This document shows positions 38,135-49,462 of a stretch of DNA of 64,000 nucleotides, one piece after another. The position numbers were made by a program, and so were the translations under genes. Numbering within the stretch: the stretch's first letter is position 1; every line of letters begins with the position of its first letter. The stretch comes from Ianthella basta (taxonomy: Eukaryota > Porifera > Demospongiae > Verongiida > Ianthellidae). The notes below the pieces were generated by a model. That model had not been told where the DNA came from, ran no database searches, and was given only the letters and a program-made list of their open reading frames with translations. Location of the stretch: positions 4,008,143-4,072,142 of the forward strand of contig OZ025868.1 of the NCBI GenBank assembly GCA_964019415.1, read 5' to 3'.

Positions 38135-39017
38135 TTATGTTGGTGTGTTGATGCACTTGCTCTCTTGTGATGTGTAGCTCATCTCAATGGGCACATAGGA
38201 TGGGTTGACCTGCAACTTTGCATGCTCTTCAACATCAGCCACATCCTGTGGAGCCATCTTGACATTCATGTATTGATGCTCTTGTGACTTGTAGCTCGTC
38301 TCAATGGGCAGGTAGGATGGGTTAGCCTGCATCTTCTCTCCCTCTTCCTCCTCCTCCCTTGTTCGTGGCTCCTCCCCTTCTGGAGCTGATTTGAAGTGAG
38401 CCTTAATCACTGCAGCAACATTGAATTCCAGTTCACTATGAAGGATGTACATTCCAGTTGGTACACACATGTACATCTGCACATGTGGTCTGTGTCTACA
38501 GATCTTACTTGCTACAGGCTTTAAATTTCTTCTGCGTGCAATGACAAATATCAGTCCTGCAACAGTGGCACTAATGCATATAGCCACAAGGGTCAGTACT
38601 CCTCCAGCAAGACCTCCAAATAATGTTCCTAATCATTATGTAGAAAGGAAGTGTGTGAATGTGTGTGAATGTGTGTGTGTGTGCGTGTATGTGCGCACGC
38701 GTGTGTGTGTGCGTGTGTGTGCATGTGTGTGTGTGTGTGCGCGATATGGGAGTATGCTAGCTAATTATACACAGTTGGGTCCAAGTTGCTAGCTACAGTA
38801 TGTACAAGGAAATTAGGAATGCAGAGAGAAAATACAGTACATGGGATGGTGGTGGGAAGAGATAGTAAATTTGACACCTTTAATTTTCATGTTGATAAAT
38901 CCTACACAATCATTTGACATCTTACAGGGTGTACTAGCTATATTGCTTCTGTGCACTGATGCCTCTGGAATTTCCTGAAGCAAGTAAACTCGTAGAACGC
39001 ACAAAAAACTTTCGAAA

Positions 39018-39060
<43 letters not shown>

Positions 39061-40183
39061 ACACCATGAATGTGTACATCTCACCAGTTGAAGCTACAGT
39101 AGGCGTTGAAGGAGGAGACGAACTCATCGCTGTTGGCAAGGTGGTTCCAGAAGTTGTAGTAGTAATGTCTGTCAGCATATGTCATGTACAAGCAAGCAAT
39201 ACGTACAATCTTCCCTCACTGCTACCTTGCACTCATGCAGCAGTGCAGTCAGTAAATTAAACACAACCTGAACTACTAAACCCACAGAATTGTAAGTCAC
39301 ACTTCGCTCACCGTCAGTAGAGAAGTTCCCCATGACCTTTGCCCTCTGTCCGTCTGCTCCCTCTTCCTTCCTCACGTACAGCCTCCACCTCAATCCTGTA
39401 AGTGGTGCCAGGTTGGAGGGAGGTCAGAGTGTGGTAGGTGTCACTGTCAGCAGGTTGGGTGACATTGATGGAGCCATCTTGTGTGGAGTGGGACACAGTG
39501 AAGGAGTAGCACTTGGGGTAGCCAGATGACCAGGTGACACTCAAAGTGGTGGCTGCCTTGCTTGTCAAGGTTAGGGAGGAGACGTTCACCTCCATAGCTA
39601 AAAGTTAAAATGAATTACTATATTTGGTGATTGCGTCAATGTGTTAACTGGCAGAGGAGAAACACTTACATTCAACGACTGGCATAAACACATTGCTGGT
39701 CAATATAGCATCAACATCAGTGCACTGATACCTCTCCCTTAAGTTGGTGTAGCTGTCCACCACTACCTCCTGATAGGTGGTGGTGGGGAGTAGGGCAGTG
39801 TGTCCAGGGATGGTGGATGGGTTCACATTGAACATGTCACCAATACTCCAGGTGATACTTCCTGTTGTAGTATACCTGAGGGTGATGTTACCAGCTGTTC
39901 TACACACATAAGGGGCAGCTGGGTGGGTCTGAGTGAGGACCACTGAACCCAATCGAAATAAGAATTGTATTACTATTATAATGTTATGCATACATTGTTA
40001 GAGATCCTATCTGCAAATCTACACACGTTGTACAGTGTGACTTGCTACTCACTTAGCCCATACATAATAACTGTTCATTGACTGATTGATTGATATTATA
40101 CAACATTAATCACCTGCTCCCCCTGACAGTGTACAGCAGAGAAGTACATGTATAGCAACCAACGTTCCAAAGTGGCACTCTAT
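38135..40183 (-). pseudogene. R11: long-tail receptor with lost start and frameshift
   Basis: Signal exon 40183-40114 is homologous to that of R4, but its ATG is ATA and the next in-frame ATG is ACG. Ig 39942-39670 uses the displaced TTCAG acceptor, as in R4. FnIII 39597-39312 has a 4-bp GTAC insertion that shifts the frame. Stalk 39168-39085 and membrane-tail exon 38628-38135 are open; the tail has [16 protein letters not shown] and NPSYVPIEMSY, with a terminal CIN in place of YIN. The 5' half derives from the R4-type duplication while the tail is long class, so R11 is a natural tail-swap chimera, now inactive. Confidence 0.85.
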
Positions 40184-42367
40184 TTCATTTTTGTGGTTTG
40201 AGAGGGAATTCCCCTAGATATCAAATATTCTAATTAGCAATCATGATATACAACTGATTGATGCTCACAATTTGCAAAATTGCTTTTAGCTAATATATTC
40301 TCCAATTATAAATGAGCTACATGTGTACACATAATAATACAAACCTGTCCATGACTACGTAGCTGTTGCCATATACTAGCTAGCTATATGTGTATCTATG
40401 TAGAGACCAACTTTGTATATAAACTAGACGAATGTAAATCATTGTGGGGGCGAGCGGGAGTATGAAGGGGCACGTTGGCAAATATAATGGTCGAGACAGC
40501 ATGATGTGCACTAAGGTGGCAATGCAGTGTATGTGTCTGCGATGAAGTGCAAAGTCAGACATCATGGATGAATAGCATGCATATGATAGGCAGCAGGTCC
40601 TGGATAGAGTTATGCTTATAGCCGTCAATGGGTGTGGCTAAGGAAATTGCCTACTTGGCACTGTAGTGAGCAATTATTGCTATAGTTGGAATGCCCAGAC
40701 AACAGAGGCTATTATGAGCTGCCTAGCTATGTCATAGAAGGACTCAACGTCGACGAAAGCGAGCAAGAGTAAGAAAACTGAAGTATTAAAGCTACAGCAC
40801 ACTATGCACCAGGCCCGTGCAGTCCTTGTAGAGCAAACGCTTTCAGTTCACCCGCACTACCCTTACAGGCCCGCCGTCAAGCGGAAGTGTGTGTGAAACG
40901 CTAAAAACCGGCGTCATAGACTGCGCAATTGCAATTGCGCAGTAGAGAGGGGCAAAGTCGGCTACAGCGACAGCAAGCAAGAGAAGGTAACTGTCGAAGC
41001 AACAGCACACTGCGCACCTGGCCCATGGAGTCCTTGAGAACCAACTGGTCCAGTGCACCCTCACGCGTGATCCTGACGGGCCGCCCTACAGCGGAATCAT
41101 AAGTATGTGAAGCGCTACTGGACCGAGTCAACTTCAACCACAAGGAGCAAGAGTTAGTGGCAAAATGCTAAACGCCGACGGCATGGCAGACTTGAGCCGA
41201 TCCGCTAAAGGCAGCACGCACTTGCGCACTATGGATGGTATTGCGCAAGGTAAGTTATTGCGCAATGGTCAGACAAATATTGGTTCCCCGGGGCCATAAA
41301 CGGCTTACCGTCCGGGGCCATAAACGGCTTACTGCCCATATATGGAAACTAGGCGAATGCAAGCATTGTGGGGCGAGCCTGAGCGAGTGTCAAGTACTCT
41401 TGCAGTGATTGTGGCCTAGAGAGTGGGTGATGACAGGAATGGAGCACACATGCATGATGGGTGTAGGTGAATGAAACAGGTTAGGAAATGTCGATAGGCC
41501 TATTGAGGACGGACACACCTCCATGCACGTGAGTACCAAATGCAGATCATAAGACAGCAAGTTACTGCATCGATACCAGTTTGCCTCTAGTATGTTAATG
41601 GGTACACCCTGGACAACTGGACTATTCTGTCATGTTACTGCCTTCTGATTGCTGCACCATGTCACAATGGCATGTTCTTGTATTGTGCATTATATTCCAC
41701 TTGTTTGACATTATAATTATTTCACATTATAAAGTTCAATGTAAAATGGTGGGCAAGATGGCGACTCTTTGACTGTCTTCCTCAGCATAATGTGCTAGAC
41801 ACCATGGCAACATCCAAGGTGATATCATGGAGTGGGGCAGACGGACAACTTATACCCATGCCCACGAATATACTGACAACGTCACTGCATCAGCATGTAT
41901 GCACTAGATGAGCAGCCTGTATCGAAGGGAACTCGCTGCAGCCAACTTTGATCGCTGAAGAGATCTGGTCCCTGGCTAGAACAATGGCTGGAGCGCGCTG
42001 TCCTTCCAGTGAAACGTTGACTGTAGCCGCCTGAGCATGAAGTTCACGCAAAAGCCGTGCATCAAAAATCGGCACCCTAGCCGACGTGGGGATCCGCTGC
42101 TTTCCCATAGCTACAACAACCAAGGTAGGGGAGAGCGTCCTTGACATATGGCGTCGTGAGTGCGAGCGACGTTCCAACGGGGTGTGTGCGGTTGCTAAGG
42201 CATCTTTGCTTCGAAGTCTGCACGGTTGGTAAGACGTCTTTGTTTTGGAGTGTGCGCGGCTGGCAAGCGAACGGCATGCAGCCGTGTTCTTCTACACTGG
42301 CGAAGAGATTCGGCTTGGGGCATAGAAGTCTTATGCTTGGGGCTATGACCTAGACGAAATCGGCCCC
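39300..42367. repeat. Segmental duplication, copy 2 (partner 13080-16358)
   Basis: Near-identical to copy 1 from the FnIII exon outward. Left of about 39300 the two copies differ in class: R4 has an ITIM-class membrane exon, R11 a long-tail exon. The right side is cut by the DIRS element at 42368, inside the same TIR element seen in copy 1. Includes TIR element copy 41349-42367. Confidence 0.85.
41349..42367. mobile_element. TIR element unit 5, interrupted by DIRS
   Basis: Same start (actaggcgaatgcaagcatt) and internal frame (41890-42106) as unit 1. Broken at GGCCCC by the DIRS insertion; the next bases of the target (GGGGGCC) resume at 49096. Confidence 0.6.
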
Positions 42368-42417
42368 GGTGTCACGGTTTATTCCATCCCCCCAGTTTTG
42401 TATCCCCCCGGGTAAAA
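42368..42417. repeat. DIRS left inverted terminal repeat
   Basis: Starts GGTGTCACGGTTTATTCC and ends near CCCGGGTAAA. Partner at 49046-49095. Confidence 0.75.
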
Positions 42418-42712
42418 TAAACTAGGATACTTCATCCCTTGAAGTTTAACCACGGGGCGGTTAAACAAGGTTAATGGACGTAATGTTGCGTCACTGTTTT
42501 TCACAGTATTTCCGCCATTATGGCGAACTTTGGCCGGCGCCGAGTCTGAAATATTCAAATGCGCTAGATCCAATCCTCGTCGGTTTAGGGGGGATATGAG
42601 CCTCAGCCCTTCACGACAGTGTCATTCGGTTAGTAACAACCGTTACCTGAAGAGTCCGCCTGCGTCTCCCGCTCGCTCGTCTGGTGCTCGCCTTTGCTAC
42701 GGTCCTTACGGC

Positions 42713-44928
42713 ATGGCCGAAGAAAACGCCTCCTCTGCTTCCGAAACTGGAGTGGCAGCCGCCCTCAAGTCCCTGCAGGAGCAGCTGAAGGAGCAGCAGC
42801 GGACGCAGGCCTCTATCCTGCAGCAACTAGGCGCTCTTCAGCAAGCCTCGGTCTCCGCCTCCGCCTCTTCCCCTACCCCCACCCCCGCTGCGTCGGGGCT
42901 TCCGCTGGCGACCGGTCTTGAAGTTCCTTCCGGTGAGTTCTTATCACGCACTATTTTATCACTCCGTGCTCTCGCTTCCTCTCTATTTACTTGCCCTGCA
43001 TGCATGTTACTGGGTAGTTGTGCTTGCGGGTGTGTATGAACATTCTTGTGTCGGTTTGGAATGGGGTTACCATTACCAGTGTGTGTGTGTGTGTGTGCGT
43101 GTGTGCATGTGGGTGTGTATGCATGCATGAGTGTAGGGTCAAGGGGGAGTTCTCAGTGTCTCATTTTGCTGCTCTTAGTGGGACTCCATAGGCTTCATTG
43201 GCATGTTAGGGGCAGGTCATTTAGGTGGGCCTATTTTGGCTCATGGGGGTCTACGGGCTCCGCCTATGGTGGAGCATACTTACTTGGTTACTTGGTATAG
43301 TGGTTAGGGGTCAGAGTCCCTTGGCCTGCTCTACGTAGTTACGTCTTGTTCGGTGGGCACATTTGTAGGGCAGCAAGTGGTCGGCTGCTGGGCTACGGGG
43401 AATGCCATGGCCAGCAGGCAATGGCATCTGTATAGGGTGGCTTCCTGGCGGTAGTTCAGAAGGGTTTTTTTGCGAATGGTCTGGTCTGCTTGCTTTTGGG
43501 GCAGCAGAATGGTCTGGTCTGCTTGCTATTGGTGAAGCAGAATGGTCTGGTCTGCTTGCTATTGGGGCAGCAGAATGGTTTGGTCTGCTTGCCTTTGGTG
43601 CAGCAGAATGGTCGGGTCTGCTTGCTATTGGGGCAGCAGAATGGTCGGGTCTGCTTGCTATTGGGGCAGCAGAATGGTCTGGTCTGCTTGCTACTGGGGC
43701 AGCAGAATGGTTGGGTCTGCTCGCTATTGGGGCAGCAGAATGGTCTGGTCTGCTTGCTTTTGGGGCAGCAGAATGGTCTGGTCTGCTTGCTATTGGTGAA
43801 GCAGAATGGTCTGGTCTGCTTGCTATTGGTGCAGCAGAATAGTTTGGTCTGCTTGCTATTGGGGCAACAGAATGGTCTGGTCTGCTTGCTATTGGGGCAG
43901 CAGAATGGCTCTGGGCTGCTTGCTATTGGGGCAGCATAATGGTTTGGTATGCTTGCTGTTAAAGCAGCGAATGGTTTGGTCGGTTGTCATTGGCGAAGCA
44001 ATCTGAATAGGTTGGGCCAACTGCCCCCCCCCCCCCCTCCTTTTTGGGGGGGGGAGCCATCAGTATGGTCTGGGCTGCTTGCTTTGGTGGTTTAGTAGGC
44101 AGTTGTGGTCACATCTGGGGTATAGGGTACCAGGGTCCATACCAGTCGGGCAAGTTCAGGGGTATAGCCAGTCCGGTCACTGGCTAAATTGGTGCCTTGT
44201 TCTTGTCTTTTGTTTTGTTTCACCCAGCGGCCCAAGATGTTGGGGTCAGTGCCAAAGACATGGTCCCAGTGGCTTCGGTGGTAAAAGGGGCTTCAGGTGA
44301 ACCAGCCAAGCAGAAGTCAGGTCTCGTGCTGGGGGGAGGTCTTCCTGCTATCCCTGCAGACATCCTGAAAAAAGTGGCTGATAATTCTTATATAGAATTA
44401 TCTGAGTTTCTGCCTGAAAAGATTCAGGAAGCCAGCCTTTACCCAGAGGGCAAAAACAAAAAGAAGGCCCAGCCAATTGACAAATTTGTTGACTGGGTGC
44501 TGGCGTTTTCAGTGTTCAGCCAGGCGCTTCTGACTAGGGACGCAAGTATCGCCAGTGATCTGTTGGTCTTTGTGGGGACTGTAGCTAGGTTGGCCCGGGA
44601 TCACCCAGGGGCTGCTTGGGCTTCGTATGAGAGCATTTTCCGGGCAAACGCTGTGGCAGATCCGTCCACTAAGTGGAACAAGCTAAACCAAGAAGTGTGG
44701 GCTCTGAGTATGGTTAGCAAATTGGCTCAGAGCTCCAGCACGTCATCAGCTCAGCCTCCACCAAAGCGGAGGGCCCTGGCATGCTACAAGTGGAATGAGG
44801 GGGTATTTTGCCCGTTCAAGGCTTGTAAATTCGTGCATGCGTGCTCGCACTGCTTGAGCCCCCAGCATCGGGCTTCAACCTGTCCAGGGGCACCCAGCTC
44901 CTCGCCAGCTTCAAGAAAGGCTAATTAA
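42713..44928 (+). CDS. DIRS gag-like protein, two exons
   Basis: Exon 1 (42713-42932) starts MAEENASSASE and contains a Gln-rich coiled-coil-like stretch (LQEQLKEQQRTQ), then Ser/Pro-rich sequence, and ends at a phase-1 donor GTGAGT. Exon 2 (44228-44928) follows TTTCACCCAG, joins in frame, and has a helical core (DWVLAFSVFSQAL) and a C-terminal Cys/His cluster (CPFKACKFVHACSHC) suggestive of a zinc-binding nucleic-acid motif. The 1.3-kb intron holds a minisatellite. Assignment as gag rests on position and the Cys/His cluster. Confidence 0.65.
43474..43960. repeat. 33-bp minisatellite in DIRS gag intron
   Basis: About 14 copies of a unit containing GGTCTGGTCTGCTTGCTATT then GGGGCAGCAGAAT. Because 33 is a multiple of three, all plus frames stay open (repeating AEWSGLLAIGA); these frames are not genes. 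Confidence 0.95.
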
Positions 44929-45271
44929 GGCATCATCTGTACTGCTGTACTAGTATAGTTGTATCTGGTAGCATGCTGGAGTTCATATTGGCTCAGCTGT
45001 AGCAGCTTACACACACTCCTTGTGCGTGTTTCCTGTACCAATCATTTATGATCTCCCCAGCATGCCCAAGGTCATTGGTGGCATACCTTCAGTCAGTGGT
45101 AGGCTGAGGGCTATATATATATATATATATATGTGAATATAAACATATAATAATAACATTAAGGAGAAGAAAATACGCAGGTACAGGGGCTGTAATTAAA
45201 ATATACATATTATATAATTATTTTATAGTAACAATAGTAATTCTTCATATTCCCTGCTACCTTTAGATGGC

Positions 45272-47047
45272 ATGCTTAGCCAGTGTGCTCTACCTACCTC
45301 TCAAAGGGCTGCACCTTTGTTGGCAGACCGTTTTTGTCGGCTGCAGGCAGTAAAGGGGACCCAATCTCCTTGGATTCCTGAGGCAGCTCGGGGGATCCAT
45401 ACCCCATTAAATATTGATGCCTGGGTTCAGGCTTTGCAGGATCACCCCAACAAGACTTGGGTGGACAGTCTTTTGTCAGGTTTAAAGGAGGGGGTCCGGA
45501 TTGGGTTTAACCCTAATGCGTCTTGTGGCTCGGCTAAAACTAATATGCAGTCGGCCATGGCTCACCCCGCCATCGTGGAGCAGTATTTACACAAGGAAGT
45601 AGCAGCTGGCAACGTGGCTGGTCCTTTCCCTCTTGTCGCTCTGAGGGATGCAGTCATCTTGAATCGCTTTGGTGTCATCCCAAAAGCACACAAACCCGGT
45701 AGTTGGAGGCTGATTGTGGATCTGTCATTCCCCCATGGGTGCAGTGTCAATGAGGGCATTTCCGCCAATGATGCCAGCATGGCTTATTCTTCAGTCGAAG
45801 ATGCAGCCCAGGTAGTCACAAAATTGGGAAAAAATACCTTGCTGGCGAAAATCGACATTGCCAGTGCCTTTCGCATAATTCCAGTCCACCCTGATGATCG
45901 CCATCTACTGGGCATGAAGTGGAAGAACGAGGTGTTTATCGATAAACAGCTTCCTTTCGGCTTGAGATCAGCCCCGGTCCTGTTCAATGCTGTGGCTGAT
46001 GCCCTTGAATGGATCCTGAGGAAGAGGGGTATCTCCCACGTGATCCACTACCTGGATGATTTTTTAGTCTTTGGCACTCCGGGTTCCGAGGAATGTTCAC
46101 AGTTCCTGGAGTGCCTGAGGGAAACCTGCGAAGAGCTAGGTATCCCACTGGCACTGGAGAAGGTTGCTGGTCCTTGCACCCAGTTAACATTTCTAGGCAT
46201 AGAATTGGACACTGAAAAGATGCAGGCCCTCCTTCCAGAAGACAGGCTGCTTCGTTTAAAGGCTGAGCTGCATGCCTGGCTGGACAAAAAATCCTGCACC
46301 AGGAGGGAGCTGGAACATTTAATTGGGGTGCTTCAGTTCGCATCAAAGGTAGTCCCCCAAGGCCGGCCCTTTGTCAGGAGGATGATAAACCTCCTTTCAG
46401 TAGCAAAAGAAGGCCATCACCATATCCGCCTCAATGCCGAATTTCGTTCAGATTTGGCTTGGTGGTGGTCCTTTGCGGAAGCATGGAATGGCATCTCATT
46501 CCTCCAGCTGTGTAATGCGCTGGTACCCTCATGCAATGTGTCCACCGATGCTTCGGGTTCATTTGGGTGCGGGGCTTGTTGGGGCACTCTATGGCTGCAG
46601 GGTCAGTGGCCTGCTGAGTGGGCTACCATGAACATCATGGTCAAGGAATTGGTTCCTGTGGTATTGGCATGTGCCATTTGGGGCCCTCATTGGTCTGGGC
46701 GTCATGTCCACTTTCATATTGTCAACATGTCAGTGGTACAGGTGCTGCAAAAAGGGGCTTCTAAAGAGCCCTCAGGAGTTGTCATGCACCTCTTGCGGTG
46801 TCTGTCTTTCTTCACTGCCATCTTCCATCTTACAATTTCTTCAAGCCACATTGCCGGGGCCCTAAACAGTATTGCTGACAACATTTCCAGAAACAATCTG
46901 GGTTCTCTCCCGGTGCAGGTTCCGGGCATTCAACCCCATCCATCAGCAATTCCAGCCTCTCTCTGGTCACTCCTAGTCCTGGAGCGGCCAGATTGGACCT
47001 CCAAAAGGTGGAGAAGGCTCTTCATGGATTTTATTCATCTGGTCTAG
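45272..47047 (+). CDS. DIRS reverse transcriptase and RNase H
   Basis: 591 codons from ATG, preceded by a TTTAG acceptor-like site. RT landmarks: WRLIVDLSFPHG, KIDIASAFRIIPVHP (first catalytic Asp), LPFGLRSAPVLFN, and YLDDFLVFG (46049) with the catalytic Asp pair. RNase H follows from VSTDASGSFGCG, with NIMVKELVPVV (Glu) and later NSIADNISR. Domain order and motifs match the DIRS group rather than LTR elements. The frame is uninterrupted. Its end overlaps the recombinase frame by about 55 nt. Confidence 0.88.
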   Translation: MLSQCALPTSQRAAPLLADRFCRLQAVKGTQSPWIPEAARGIHTPLNIDAWVQALQDHPNKTWVDSLLSGLKEGVRIGFNPNASCGSAKTNMQSAMAHPAIVEQYLHKEVAAGNVAGPFPLVALRDAVILNRFGVIPKAHKPGSWRLIVDLSFPHGCSVNEGISANDASMAYSSVEDAAQVVTKLGKNTLLAKIDIASAFRIIPVHPDDRHLLGMKWKNEVFIDKQLPFGLRSAPVLFNAVADALEWILRKRGISHVIHYLDDFLVFGTPGSEECSQFLECLRETCEELGIPLALEKVAGPCTQLTFLGIELDTEKMQALLPEDRLLRLKAELHAWLDKKSCTRRELEHLIGVLQFASKVVPQGRPFVRRMINLLSVAKEGHHHIRLNAEFRSDLAWWWSFAEAWNGISFLQLCNALVPSCNVSTDASGSFGCGACWGTLWLQGQWPAEWATMNIMVKELVPVVLACAIWGPHWSGRHVHFHIVNMSVVQVLQKGASKEPSGVVMHLLRCLSFFTAIFHLTISSSHIAGALNSIADNISRNNLGSLPVQVPGIQPHPSAIPASLWSLLVLERPDWTSKRWRRLFMDFIHLV

Positions 47048-47890
47048 CAGTTTCTACTCAGAGGGCATACTCTTCCGGGCAAAAGCGTTTCTTGGCCTTC
47101 TGCACCAAGTTTAACCTCCCAGCACTGCCTCCATCTGAGCACACCATCATGTTATTTATTTCTCAACTAGGCTTGGAGGGTCTATCTCTATCTACTATCA
47201 AGAGCTACTTGGCATCTATTCGCAATTTACTCATTAATCATGGTTTTCAAATCACTAACATTTATACCCCTCGGGTGGATCTGGTATTGAGAGGGATAAA
47301 GCGGGTAAAGTGTAATGTGGCAAGTTCCAAAGTTCGGCTCCCAATCACCCCTGCTATTTTGGGGGACCTAAAGAAAGTTTGGAGGAGCAACACTTTGGAC
47401 AACCGTATGCTTTGGGCTGCAGCTTGCCTGGGCTTCTTTGGGTTCCTACGTTGCGCAGAGTTTACCATCTCCACAGTCAATGCCTTCGACCCATCTAAGC
47501 ACTTAACTCTGGGGGATGTGTTGGTAACACCTGACCTTCAGTGTTCAACGTTGGCGGTAAAAATCAAGATGTCTAAAACCGACCAATTTGGGAAAGGGGT
47601 GTGGATATATTTCCAGCGTACTGGTGTCGCCCTATGCCCAGTGGAAGCTATGTTAGAATACATCAAGCTGCGTGGGACAAAGGAAGGTCCACTGTTTCTT
47701 ACCAGCGAGGGTCAACCACTTACGCGCAGCTATTTCGTGGGCAGTCTCAGAAAAGCTCTCGCCCTGGCTGGTATCAATGACTCCAATTATGCAGGACACA
47801 GCTTCCGCATTGGGGCAGCAACTACAGCTCTCTCAGAGTTTCTGATGCCAAGATAAAGATGCTTGGAAGATGGGAAAGCTCAGCCTATCA
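46993..47890 (+). pseudogene. DIRS tyrosine recombinase, frameshifted near active Tyr
   Basis: The frame holds an N-terminal SAM-like segment (TQRAYSSGQKRFLAF), the first catalytic Arg in FFGFLRCAEFT and the HxxR box in GHSFRIGAATTA. It ends in a stop at 47856. The next conserved block (LGRWESSAYQLYL, catalytic Tyr codon about 47886) is in another frame, so an indel lies between about 47815 and 47850. Unless bypassed, this copy makes no active recombinase. The true start codon is uncertain. Confidence 0.8.
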
Positions 47891-47956
47891 GTTGTATTTA
47901 CAAACCCCACGTCAGGAGTTGGCGGCTATTTCACCCATCTTAGCTAAATCCTAACA

Positions 47957-49045
47957 ATGGTTATGCAACAGATAAGTTGTTTTTGGTATGGCCCATCCAA
48001 TGCTATTGTGTAATGTGTGGGTTAATTTGCCCATTATTCTTCAATTCTGCTTGCTTATGTCGTTTTTTTGGGGGAGTGCTAATTCTCTGTTTATGGCAGT
48101 TCACTAGCCCTCGTGGCAGTATGTGGCTAAAAATCCCCATTCCAAAAAACACGTGCGTAGAATTGAAGTGGGTGTCGTTTCAGGTTCCTTTGGGTTTCCA
48201 CTTCCGGAAGGCGCACATCGGATGTCGCACGCTTCAAATTAGGCAAGGGGGTCGCACACATTTACATGGTGGGCCAACAGGGGCCATTACGGCTACCCTA
48301 ATCCGACAGGCACCTGTCAGGTTGGTTTAGTAAAGGTGAGTTGTGAGGGGGGTGTTATCCCCTGGCCCTCACAACATAAAAAATATCTCGGATGCATACC
48401 CGGGCCTTCCGCCAACTCATTGTTTCCTTGGAAGCAAGGGTTGAAAAGATATTGTACACGACCCCCAAGCAGCGGAAGACCCTAGAGGAACCGGGTTGAC
48501 GATAGGTGCTTAGCAGGGGGAGGAAGTGTAGTCGGTGGTATAGGGGTGACCCAGTGGAGGACATTAACCGACTTCGAATTTCTGAGTATTTCTTAACTCT
48601 TTTTGGTGTGTTTCACCTCGAGGGGTTGTTCTGACAGCCATCAACCCTGCTTTGACAAGCAGTATCTAAGATTCAGACCGTTTCATGCTCCTCACATGCT
48701 CAGGCTGTAGCGTCGATGTAACTGCACATCGATGTCCACCAGTTTGCGAAGCTGCACGCCGTACTGCTACTCAAACACTTCTGCTCGTTGTAGTAGTGCC
48801 CTCTTGACATTCTTCGAGAACCCAGAGGACTACACAAGCATCCCAGCCATGGTAGAAGGACAAAAACCTCACCGCGGTCGTCAGGTAACAAGATCGATGT
48901 GGTATTCTGCAAGGACTGCGAAGGAAGTGCAGGGTTCGCAGATATCATCACCTAACAGTCTCTTCTGGTAGTGGTAAGTCTCATCCTGCAGCAGGGTGCA
49001 TTTTACTAGCTTCTATCAGCATTTCTGTGTCGTTTAACCAACCTT
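47957..49045. other. DIRS 3' non-coding region
   Basis: No conserved frame found. DIRS elements usually carry an internal complementary region here matching both ends; short GGGGG/CCCCC words occur, but no clear match could be established by eye. Confidence 0.4.
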
Positions 49046-49095
49046 CGGTTACCCGGGGGATACTTTATACGGGGGGTTAAATAAACTGTGACACC
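49046..49095. repeat. DIRS right inverted terminal repeat
   Basis: Reads ...TTACCCGGGGGATACTTTAT to AATAAACTGTGACACC; the inverse of the left end with several mismatches. Confidence 0.75.
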
Positions 49096-49102
49096 GGGGG
49101 CC

Positions 49103-49239
49103 TGTCACTGGAAAATTGGTCCTGAAAAAAATGGTCCTAGGATCAATTTTTTCATCGAAAATATTGGTCCCCCGGACCAGAATTTTCTGAAAATAATGGT
49201 CCTACCCTGAAAATTTTGGTCCCTTTAAACAGGGTGACA
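49103..49239. mobile_element. Small element with TGTCAC...GTGACA ends and six GGTCC repeats
   Basis: It begins TGTCACTGGAAAATTGGTCC and ends with CAGGGTGACA. About six diverged repeats of GAAAATnnTGGTCC, some inverted, fill it. It sits directly beside the DIRS right flank, where the TIR element should continue. Family not recognised. Confidence 0.45.
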
Positions 49240-49462
49240 CAATTCTTGAAATAGCTAGCTATGTATGCATAATACAAGGTAGATTATAATAGTACAGCAT
49301 CTAATAATACATAGGATAGCTACATAGTGTCCAATAGTACATGGCTAAGAATAATAATACAGCATCAAACAATACACATAGGATAGCTAATTTAAAATTA
49401 TAGTGCCCAATAGTACATAGACAATGTTGCTAGCTAACATGCACAGTCACTACAGAATCATG

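Larger units (their letters stand above)
42368..49095 (+). mobile_element. DIRS-type tyrosine-recombinase retrotransposon
   Basis: A 6.7-kb element with imperfect inverted ends: the left begins GGTGTCACGGTTTATT and the right, inverted, GGTGTCACAGTTTATT, with similarity over about 50 bp including GTATCCCCC and GGGTAA. Order: gag-like gene with one intron, reverse transcriptase-RNase H, then an overlapping tyrosine recombinase. No DDE integrase and no LTRs. The target GGCCCC/GGGGGCC is split with no duplication, as expected for recombinase-driven insertion from a circle. A methyltransferase domain, common in DIRS1 relatives, was not seen. The YR frame is broken, so this copy is probably not autonomous. 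Confidence 0.88.

Noticed and set aside
43283..43320. tRNA-like A-box (ggtatagtggttag)
   Set aside because: No B-box or cloverleaf could be completed; probably chance within the DIRS intron.
43402..43939. Three overlapping plus-strand frames of 85-149 codons
   Set aside because: A 33-bp repeat keeps all frames open; the region is a gag intron.
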